Program-made: the position numbers and the translations under genes | The notes under the pieces: generated by a model | The model's input: only the letters and a program-made list of their open reading frames with translations | Told to the model about the DNA's origin: nothing | The model's database searches: none | Shown here: one piece after another, positions 7,680 through 13,322 of the stretch | How the letters are laid out: every line of letters begins with the position of its first letter | How positions within the stretch are numbered: the first letter of the stretch is position 1 | NCBI GenBank assembly: GCA_031278795.1 | Contig: JAITJT010000294.1 | Location: forward strand, 1-23,417 | Length of the DNA stretch: 23,417 bases | Origin: Deltaproteobacteria bacterium | GTDB lineage: Bacteria > Desulfobacterota > Desulfarculia > Adiutricales > Adiutricaceae | Direction: 5' to 3'

Positions 7680-8792
7680 ATGCATCTCGTCACACTGGCA
7701 TCAGCCAAATCAGCCGACAGCCTGGCCCAGGTGCAGGCGGGCTTCACTGCGCCCACGGACGTTCCCACGTCCGACATTAGGCTCGCTGCCATCCTGCTCT
7801 CGGCCATCATCCTGGTCGGCCTGGTGGTGGCGGTGATCCAGTACCGCAAACGCCAGAGCAAGCAGAAACAGGGCTGGTCCTCCATATCCAACGCCCAGAC
7901 CATCTGGGAGATTCTCACCAAGGCTGTCACCCGCCAGGCCAACTTCATCCTGGAGATCTACGAGAACAAGCACACCATCACCTACAAGGGCATTTTGGAC
8001 AGCTTGGAAGACGAGTGTTTACTGGTACTCTCCCTCCAGGACACCCCATCCACCGAGGTTGATTTCAAGGGCCTTCCCGGTTTAGTGCATTTAAACTTCC
8101 GCGTGGCCCAGAAGCAGCCCATGGACCACTACCAGTTCTCCACCACAATCGCCGACAGCCGCTTCATCAAGCGCCAGAGCTGGCGGGAGGCCCAGCTGCT
8201 CCTCCCCATCCCCAAGCTCCTGACCAGCGCCCAGAGGCGCAACTTCCTGCGCCTGGAGCCCAGCGACTCTTTCGCCTTCAACTGCGACCTCTATGACGTC
8301 CCGGAGGGGGGCACCATCACCGAGCTCTCGAGCTTGGAGAAGGTGGACTCAGGCGAGGTCATGGACATAAGCATAGGCGGCGCCCAGCTCAAGTTCCCCC
8401 ACACCGCCAACCTCAGGGAGACCCAGCGTTTTATAGGCATTATGCAGCTCCCCACGGAAGAGCTGGACACGGAGATCCAGAACTCCACCTTGGTAATCCT
8501 CATACAGCTAATCAACCAGGAGTTCGTCCAGGGCCTGGACAGCTACGGCAAGGAGCCCCACTCCCTTTTGCGGGTGAGGTTTTTAGGCCGCTACCTCCAG
8601 GACCCCATCCAGGGCAACTGGGTCTACCGGGGCCTGACCCAGGCCTCGCTGGAGGATCTCTCCCGCTGGATGCTCGCCTACCAGCGCTTCGAGATAAAGA
8701 GACAGAACTACGGAAACGCTCCTAGGGGCGAGCAGGTGCCCAACATGTTCCCGTCCACCCCGCCCAACCGCCCCCCGCTGAAATATTCGTGA
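7680..8792 (+). CDS. Membrane-anchored PilZ domain protein (YcgR-like)
   Basis: A 370-residue protein: a short N-terminus, one transmembrane helix at about 34-54 followed by a basic YRKRQSKQK stop-transfer stretch, a middle beta-rich region (about 85-180) like the N-terminal domain of YcgR-type proteins, and a PilZ domain from about 183. The c-di-GMP motifs are intact: RRNFLR (186-191, RxxxR = R187/R191) and DISIGG (229-234, DxSxxG). It probably senses c-di-GMP at the inner membrane to control motility or exopolysaccharide. The C-terminal 30 residues are Pro/Asn-rich. ATG 7680 is chosen because the frame extends upstream only through the preceding PilZ gene with no other start nearby; no strong ribosome binding site is seen, suggesting translational coupling over the 14-bp gap. 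Confidence 0.8.
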   Translation: MHLVTLASAKSADSLAQVQAGFTAPTDVPTSDIRLAAILLSAIILVGLVVAVIQYRKRQSKQKQGWSSISNAQTIWEILTKAVTRQANFILEIYENKHTITYKGILDSLEDECLLVLSLQDTPSTEVDFKGLPGLVHLNFRVAQKQPMDHYQFSTTIADSRFIKRQSWREAQLLLPIPKLLTSAQRRNFLRLEPSDSFAFNCDLYDVPEGGTITELSSLEKVDSGEVMDISIGGAQLKFPHTANLRETQRFIGIMQLPTEELDTEIQNSTLVILIQLINQEFVQGLDSYGKEPHSLLRVRFLGRYLQDPIQGNWVYRGLTQASLEDLSRWMLAYQRFEIKRQNYGNAPRGEQVPNMFPSTPPNRPPLKYS

Positions 8793-8870
8793 ATTATTCC
8801 CTCAATCCCATTTTTAGCCTCAAAGGCCTCTCGCTTGCGCATCCGGACTTGGAATTTTTCCATAAACCCG

Positions 8871-8898
8871 AAAAATTCCGTTCTGGAATATTTTTTTT
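8871..8898 (+). terminator. Intrinsic terminator of the PilZ operon with an alternative fold
   Basis: AAAAATTCC (8871-8879) pairs, with one mismatch, with GGAATATTT (8885-8893) around a GTTCT loop, and a run of eight T's (8891-8898) follows. The same AAAAATTCC is also perfectly complementary to GGAATTTTT at 8851-8859, so two mutually exclusive hairpins are possible. It lies about 80 bp after the stop codon. Confidence 0.55.
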
Positions 8899-9070
8899 CA
8901 AGGCTTTTAAATAAACTTTGGAGTAGATGTTAAAGGATACAATGTCGACTCAAGAAAAGACTCGCTAGGCCTTATGAGATAAAGATAAAAAAAGACTTTT
9001 AAATTAAATCCCATGAATATTACGCTGGAAATAAAAATCTTACAAAAATAACTTAAATAACGAAAAAAAT

Positions 9071-9136
9071 ATTAATAAACTTTTAATAAACTATTAATAG
9101 ACTCATAATAGACTAGTAATAGACTAATAATAGACT
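9071..9136. repeat. Six tandem 11-bp repeats, NNTAATARACT
   Basis: Six perfectly phased copies start at 9071, 9082, 9093, 9104, 9115 and 9126. Each ends TAATAAACT (first two) or TAATAGACT (last four); only the first two bases and one purine vary. The period is one helical turn, so the short A/T steps recur on the same face, as in intrinsically curved DNA. No coding role: the frame contains repeated stops. Confidence 0.9.
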
Positions 9137-9212
9137 TTAAAAAAAATAATTTTAAACGAACATAAAAAAACAAAAACACTAAAATGGAACAATCTTAAAA
9201 ACAAAACTGTTA

Positions 9213-9285
9213 CATATTTGAACTGGCATATTTATCGGTAGAATCATATTTGAACTGGCATATTTATAGGTAGAATCATATTTGA
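9213..9285. repeat. 32-bp direct repeat, 2.3 copies, upstream of rdgC
   Basis: Copy 1 is 9213-9244, copy 2 is 9245-9276 and a third copy stops after nine bases. Units begin CATATTTGAACTGGCATATT and end GGTAGAAT. The two full copies differ at one base. Inside each unit CATATTT itself occurs twice, 14 bp apart. It ends 150 bp before the rdgC start and could be a regulator site or simple duplication. Confidence 0.9.
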
Positions 9286-9437
9286 GACAATCATATCAAG
9301 CTTTTTAAATAAAATCATTTCTAATGCATTTGCAAATTGGATTTTAAACTTTATAATCATAAAAACATTCAATATTTAAGCCCTCCCAAGGAAGTTTAGG
9401 ACTTTTCTTGGGGTATTAGTTTTTTCCGGAGCAACGC

Positions 9438-10052
9438 ATGGGCCTCCTCAAAGGCAATCCTTCCATTACCCGCTACCGCATCTTAGATGCCCTCCCATCT
9501 GACTACACGCCGGATTTCATAGGGGAGCGCCTGAGGAAGCACTCTTTCGTGGAGATAGACTCAAGCGCCGACGAGTCCAGCGTGGGGTGGGTGGAGCTTT
9601 TCAACGAGTTCTCCACAAGGTTCCCGCTGGAGTACTACAGCTTCGCGTCCAACTACTCATTCACTATGCGCGTGGATTCCAGAAAGCTCTCCACCAAGAT
9701 ACTTTCCCGCTACTACAATATAAGGGAGTCCCTCTTTATGGAGAAGAACGGCCGCAAGCCCAACTCCAGAAAGAAAAAGGAGATGAAAGAGACCTTGAAG
9801 GTGGAACTTTTGAGGAGGACTCTTTTAACTACCGATCTCTATGAGGTGGTGTGGTTCGTGAAAAACTCTGAGGTGTGGTTGTTTGCCACCGGCGAGAAGC
9901 TGAGGAGCTCATTCGAGGATCTCTTCGGGGCGAGCTTCAACCTCAACATGCGCCTCCTGGTTCCCATATCCCTGGGCTTAGAGCTAAGCGGAGACGACGA
10001 GAGGGCTGAGCTCATGAGACTGGCCCCCAGCATTTTGAGCATGGAGGAGTGA
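9438..10052 (+). CDS. rdgC: RdgC-family recombination-associated protein (N-terminal part)
   Basis: A 204-residue protein whose opening (GLLKGNPSITRYRILDALP), the LRKHSFVEID and SVGWVELF segments, a Lys/Arg-rich helix near 100-120 and the following LKVELLRRTLLTTDLYEVVW segment resemble the short RdgC-like proteins of Deltaproteobacteria. In E. coli RdgC is a ring-shaped dimer of about 300 residues that binds DNA and limits RecA; here only the N-terminal two thirds is present in this frame. ATG 9438 has GGAG (9428-9431) six bases upstream. The stop codon is one base from the GTG of the next gene, which looks like the missing C-terminal part, so the two probably act together. The family call rests on remembered sequence patterns; an alignment would settle it. 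Confidence 0.65.
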   Translation: MGLLKGNPSITRYRILDALPSDYTPDFIGERLRKHSFVEIDSSADESSVGWVELFNEFSTRFPLEYYSFASNYSFTMRVDSRKLSTKILSRYYNIRESLFMEKNGRKPNSRKKKEMKETLKVELLRRTLLTTDLYEVVWFVKNSEVWLFATGEKLRSSFEDLFGASFNLNMRLLVPISLGLELSGDDERAELMRLAPSILSMEE

Positions 10053-10053
10053 A

Positions 10054-10662
10054 GTGTCACACAGTAAACGGGGAAAACAGCAGGGAGTGCCCTCGGCTAG
10101 GGAGATACTGGAGACTTATGACTTTCTGGAGCTCTGGAGTGAGAAGCTGTTTTTAGGCCAGGAGTTCCTCACCTGGCTCTGGCTCACCTCTGAGGAGAAC
10201 GGGAGGGTCTTGAAACTGGAAAAGAACCAAGAGATAGAGGTCTTTTTCGAAAATAACCTCCAGCTCACCTTGGGTAAGGGCCAGAACAAGCGCGCCGTGT
10301 CCATCACCACCCCCAGCGAGCCCACCGAGCTGGACTGGAAGGAGGCCTACATGGCCCTCAACCAAAATAAGCGCGTGACCCGGGGTACCCTCCGGATAAA
10401 AACCGATAACTCCGAGTGGTCGCTCACCTTACCCCACGACACCTTAAACCCCCAGGGCATTAAGATAGCCGAGGTGAAGGAGCCGGAGGACACGGAGGAT
10501 CTGGGAAGGGAGGGCGCGTTCCTGGACCGCCTGTCTCGGCTCACTGAGCTAATAGGCGTATTGGATGCACTTTTTTTCACCTTCATCAAGGTGAGGGTGT
10601 CTCCGGACTGGGAGAGTTCAGAGCTCAAACGCCTCCAGGACTTTCTCGCCACCCAGATTTGA
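10054..10662 (+). CDS. RdgC-operon partner, possible RdgC C-terminal-part protein
   Basis: A 202-residue protein of no certain function. The segment EFLTWLWLTSEENGRV (about 38-53) resembles that in the C-terminal part of longer RdgC proteins in some Deltaproteobacteria, where it follows the N-terminal domain. The rest alternates beta strands (EIEVFFENNLQLTL, VTRGTLRIKTDNSEWSLTL) and a C-terminal helical stretch. The start is GTG 10054, one base after the previous stop, with GGAGG at 10043-10047 inside the preceding gene, so translation is coupled. The tight linkage suggests a stoichiometric partner of the RdgC-like protein. No signal peptide or membrane segment is seen. I infer the relationship from position and the WLW motif, not from a search. 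Confidence 0.55.
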   Translation: MSHSKRGKQQGVPSAREILETYDFLELWSEKLFLGQEFLTWLWLTSEENGRVLKLEKNQEIEVFFENNLQLTLGKGQNKRAVSITTPSEPTELDWKEAYMALNQNKRVTRGTLRIKTDNSEWSLTLPHDTLNPQGIKIAEVKEPEDTEDLGREGAFLDRLSRLTELIGVLDALFFTFIKVRVSPDWESSELKRLQDFLATQI

Positions 10663-10665
10663 GAT

Positions 10666-11439
10666 ATGTTTCATAAGCTCTCTAGATTAGTCTTTGCCGT
10701 CTGGTACCTTCCACTATTTTTAATACTTACGCTCTTATCAGGCCTTCTGTGCCTCTTCCTCTCACTTTTCTCCAGACGTTTAGCGAGGGTTGTGACCGGG
10801 GTGGTGTGGGCCGCCGTGGTCTTTGGTCCGGCTTTTATAAAGCTTGAGGTGAGAGGGAAAGAGAATGTCCCACATAAGGGGGGCTTCATAACCTTCCTCA
10901 ACCACCGCTCCCTTTTGGACATCCCCGCGGCCGCCATGGCGACGGATCTGCCTCTTACCTGGGTAGCCAAGTCCTCCCTGGGCCGCATACCTCTCTTTGG
11001 CTGGTGCCTCAAAAGAGGCCACATGCTAATCCAGAGGGACGGCGGTACCGAGTCTTTAAAGAAGATGATAGCTGAGGGCGCTAAAAGAATAGAAGACCAA
11101 GAGATAATCTCCATCTTTCCGGAAGGCACAAGGAACTCAGGCGAGAATCCCCTCCTCCCCTTCAAGAAAGGCGCCTTCATCCTGGCCAAGCACACCGGGG
11201 CGGCCCTCCTCCCCATGGCCACCTACAACACCGGAAACCTTTGGCCCCGGGGATGCTTCCTCCCCAAGAGCGGCACCATCAAGGTAGCCATTGGCGAGCC
11301 CATGAAGTTTGAAAACAACGAAAACCTAAACGTCATCACCAAGAAATGCTATGAGACCATACTCTCGCTCTATGAGTCCCTGGAGAAGGAAGCCCAGGAA
11401 AAAAGGGAGATGGCGGAGACTAAAAAAGACCCTGTATAA
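10666..11439 (+). CDS. plsC: 1-acyl-glycerol-3-phosphate acyltransferase (PlsC family)
   Basis: A 257-residue inner membrane enzyme of the second acylation step in phospholipid synthesis, making phosphatidic acid from lysophosphatidic acid. Two hydrophobic stretches (about 9-36 and 44-57) anchor the N-terminus. The acyltransferase motif NHRSLLD (79-85) gives H80 and D85 in the HX4D pattern, and FPEGTR (151-156) is the substrate-binding motif. FKKGAFILA and the later GAALLPM segment fit blocks III and IV. ATG 10666 follows the previous stop by three bases with no clear ribosome binding site, so translation is probably coupled. It is the last gene of the rdgC operon; the functional link to RdgC is not obvious. 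Lys/Glu-rich residues fill the last 25 positions. Confidence 0.88.
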   Translation: MFHKLSRLVFAVWYLPLFLILTLLSGLLCLFLSLFSRRLARVVTGVVWAAVVFGPAFIKLEVRGKENVPHKGGFITFLNHRSLLDIPAAAMATDLPLTWVAKSSLGRIPLFGWCLKRGHMLIQRDGGTESLKKMIAEGAKRIEDQEIISIFPEGTRNSGENPLLPFKKGAFILAKHTGAALLPMATYNTGNLWPRGCFLPKSGTIKVAIGEPMKFENNENLNVITKKCYETILSLYESLEKEAQEKREMAETKKDPV

Positions 11440-11487
11440 GAAGTCTTTAATAAGCTTATTCTGGGTGATGATTTAAGGCAAATATTC

Positions 11488-11524
11488 ATAGCGCTTTTAG
11501 GGCTTATCCTATGGAAAGCGCTAT
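11488..11524. other. Perfect 10-bp inverted repeat after plsC
   Basis: ATAGCGCTTT (11488-11497) and AAAGCGCTAT (11515-11524) are exact reverse complements with a 17-nt loop. No T-run follows. It lies 49 bp after the plsC stop and may stabilise the mRNA 3' end or bind a protein. Confidence 0.5.
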
Positions 11525-11806
11525 AGTGAAAGGCTTCCATTTCCACAGGCATTCATTCTACATTTAGGCGTAAAGGTCTCTCTGTTTTGCTGTTGCTTTT
11601 CTACTGATTTCCTATTGATTTCTGGATTTTCCTTTACGCGTTACATATTTGCGCAACCCTTGCTTTTTCGCAAGACTAAATATCCACCAATAAGAATAAA
11701 GAATACAAGGCTTTTTGAACTATTTAGATTCAAAGTGTCGCCAAACTTGCGTTTATGGCCTATATTAAGCCGAGATAGCTTGGTTAATAGCGCTCCGCGA
11801 GTCTTT

Positions 11807-11834
11807 TTGCTTGCTTGCTTGCTTGCTTGCTTGT
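11807..11834. repeat. Tetranucleotide microsatellite (TTGC)6
   Basis: Six perfect TTGC units run from 11807 to 11830, followed by an imperfect TTGT. Tetranucleotide runs of this kind are the classical substrate for slipped-strand phase variation, but here no convincing gene carries it. Confidence 0.9.
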
Positions 11835-11875
11835 TTGGCTGATTTCTCTTTGGTGTTGTTTTATGGAGTTCCTTT

Positions 11876-11976
11876 CAAGTAGATAACAACTCTTTACGCG
11901 CCCCTCAAGTAAATAACGACTCTTTACACGCCCCTCAAGTAAATAACGATTCATTACACACTCCTCAAGTAAACAA
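11876..11976. repeat. 30-bp tandem repeats, three copies plus a partial
   Basis: Units start at 11876, 11906, 11936 and 11966 (partial). The core CAAGTAAATAACGACTCTTT is followed by ACACGCCCCT with a few base changes in each copy. The fourth copy is lost after about 11 bases, and the sequence runs into CGAGTATTCGTTACAACGAAT, which contains short self-complementary segments. Confidence 0.9.
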
Positions 11977-12018
11977 ATACGAGTATTCGTTACAACGAAT
12001 CATATTGGCGAATTTATA

Positions 12019-12051
12019 AAAAAGCTAGCCCTTTTTGGTGGCTAGCTTTTT
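12019..12051. terminator. Strong bidirectional intrinsic terminator
   Basis: AAAAAGCTAGCC (12019-12030) and GGCTAGCTTTTT (12040-12051) form a perfect 12-bp stem with a 9-nt loop; the arms provide a T-run on both strands. It sits between the convergent plsC (+) and lipoprotein (-) genes and can end transcripts from either side. Confidence 0.8.
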
Positions 12052-12228
12052 GCTTTTGTGAATTTATGATTTTTTTTTGCTTTATGAGTTAAGGTAGATA
12101 AAAATTTCTCTCTTTTCTAGCTAAAAATAAAGGGAAAAAAGCGCAAAGTATCCACATGCATCATAGAGTGTCTTCTATGATTTTTTAGTGGTGTTAAGCT
12201 TTTATTGGAAATGCTTAAAAGGCGCGGA

Positions 12229-12262
12229 AAAATCCCTTTTTGGAGCTTTTTTTCAGGATTTT
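12229..12262 (-). terminator. Possible terminator at the end of the kinase-lipoprotein operon
   Basis: On the minus strand AAAATCC (complement of 12256-12262) can pair with GGATTTT (complement of 12229-12235), with a 20-nt A-rich loop that includes the stop codon of the last lipoprotein gene. The stem is short and the loop large, so the call is weak. Confidence 0.25.
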
Positions 12263-12765
12263 GTCTCTTTGTTGTCCTTTGTGGGGGCCTCGGGCCGTGG
12301 GTTGAAGAGTCTGGTGCAGACACCATATCTATTAACCCACATGGGGGTGACTATGCCTTCCGGGCTTATGAGCATGTAGGTCTCGCAGGTGTAGCGGCGG
12401 TTGGGCTCCCTCATCCAGTCCCAGTCGTTGAAGCGGTAGTCGTAGAGATAGCGCGTCTCGCCCTCGGCGTAGTAGCTCTCGATGTAGACGTATCTTTCAC
12501 CCGGGGCGCCGTTGGTTTCCTTGTCCACCCTGTCGGGGTATCCCCACTCGGTGATGAGCTCGCTTACGGTGTGGCCCCTCCAGGTTTCCAGGGCCCTCAT
12601 CTGGGGCTGGGCAAAGAATTTCTCCTGGGAGCCCAGGCAGTTTACTGTGACCGGTTGGCAGGTGCCTCCCTCGTTCCAGTAGTCCGTGACCGTATCACTT
12701 ATGGGGACGCAACCAAATATAAATAAGGCCATGAGGCATATTATGGCGGAGAGTTTCATTGTCAT
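12253..12765 (-). CDS. Small lipoprotein with a BamE-like segment
   Basis: A 170-residue predicted lipoprotein. Residues 3-18 are a positively started hydrophobic signal ending in IFGC, with C19 the lipidated cysteine. The mature part has four further cysteines (in GTC, VNC, YTC and GVC contexts) that could form two disulfides. The segment GHTVSELITEWGYPDRV and the beta-rich part that follows (RYVYIESYY, TRYLYDYRF) recall the small SmpA/BamE/OmlA fold, in which WGxPD-type loops are common. It is the last gene of the minus-strand unit behind the hybrid kinase and the OB-like lipoprotein, with a 72-bp gap that holds a bulged hairpin (GGCTT-TACCC / GGGTA-AAGCC). Start ATG 12765 or the ATG two codons later; neither has a strong ribosome binding site. 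The function is unknown. Confidence 0.7.
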   Translation of the reverse strand: MTMKLSAIICLMALFIFGCVPISDTVTDYWNEGGTCQPVTVNCLGSQEKFFAQPQMRALETWRGHTVSELITEWGYPDRVDKETNGAPGERYVYIESYYAEGETRYLYDYRFNDWDWMREPNRRYTCETYMLISPEGIVTPMWVNRYGVCTRLFNPRPEAPTKDNKETKS

Positions 12766-12837
12766 TGGATACAGTTATCCTTTTCATTTGATTGGGGGCT
12801 TTTTATACCCTCCCTTTAGGGGTAAAGCCGCCCTTCT

Positions 12838-13281
12838 TTAGCGGGTGTGCTCTCTTGGTGGGGTTTTTTTGGAGAGAAGAGTGCAGTCGTTTATGAAGAT
12901 ATTGTCCACCCCGGAGGCGCGGGCGAGATAGCCTCCCAGCTCCACCTCGTCACCTAGGGTGACGGACGCGCCTCCGGCGGGAATCGCCCTTAGGCAGTAG
13001 AGCCTAGGGGAGGCGAGAGAACCTTTGGTCTCACTTAGGCCCAAGATCTCTTTTCCCACCGGGCCGCCTTGGTAGCGGCTTATGACAAAGCCCTGGACCT
13101 TTATGCTGCTGGTGGGAAAGAGCCTTTTGTTGCCGGCGGTCACCAGCTCATTGAGGGCGGAGATGGTCCAGGAGGTGGCGCTCTCCGGGTCGAAGGCTTT
13201 GGGCTCCTGGACCTTGGGGGCGCAGGAGATAAAAGTAAGTGCGAGGACGATTGCTGAAAGTGCCGATAGTGCTGTTTTCAT
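12838..13281 (-). CDS. Small lipoprotein with an OB-fold (tRNA_anti-like) domain
   Basis: A 147-residue predicted lipoprotein. The signal peptide (1-19) ends FISC with C20 as the lipidated residue. The mature part begins with a helix (SATSWTISALNELVTAGNK) followed by strands IKVQGFVISRYQGG, RLYCLRAIP, DEVELGGYLA and a final IFINDCTLL. The order V-x-G-x-V, a GDxVxxGG turn and a terminal strand with cysteine matches the small OB-fold family called tRNA_anti-like, common in periplasmic lipoproteins. The start is very well supported: AGGAGG eight bases before ATG 13281. It begins 41 bp after the hybrid kinase stop, so they share a transcript. It may be a sensor accessory or an unrelated envelope protein. 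Confidence 0.7.
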   Translation of the reverse strand: MKTALSALSAIVLALTFISCAPKVQEPKAFDPESATSWTISALNELVTAGNKRLFPTSSIKVQGFVISRYQGGPVGKEILGLSETKGSLASPRLYCLRAIPAGGASVTLGDEVELGGYLARASGVDNIFINDCTLLSKKTPPREHTR

Positions 13282-13322
13282 ATGTTAGTCCTCCTAAATG
13301 ATCAATGTTGGTGGGCGTTTTG

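Larger units (their letters stand above)
8793..9437. other. AT-rich intergenic region upstream of the rdgC operon
   Basis: No gene supported in 645 bp. It holds the terminator of the PilZ operon (8871-8898), an 11-bp repeat array (9071-9136) and 2.3 copies of a 32-bp repeat (9213-9285). Base composition changes abruptly from GC-rich coding to very AT-rich after about 8890. Confidence 0.65.
11440..12252. other. Intergenic region between convergent plsC and lipoprotein genes
   Basis: No gene is supported in about 810 bp between two converging transcription units. It contains a perfect inverted repeat (11488-11524), a TTGC microsatellite (11807-11834), a 30-bp tandem repeat array (11876-11976) and a strong bidirectional terminator (12019-12051). 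A 75-codon frame across the microsatellite (11615-11842) lacks a ribosome binding site and a good start, and I do not call it. Confidence 0.65.

Noticed and set aside
10671..11222. 183-codon minus-strand frame
   Set aside because: It is antisense to the acyltransferase gene with intact HX4D and FPEGTR motifs.
11615..11842. 75-codon frame over the TTGC microsatellite as a phase-variable gene
   Set aside because: It starts at TTG without ribosome binding site and shows no protein-like composition apart from the repeat-coded LLAC stretch.
12205..12726. 173-codon frame on the plus strand
   Set aside because: It lies opposite the lipoprotein gene, whose lipobox, composition and operon position are convincing; the plus frame has no recognisable domain or ribosome binding site.
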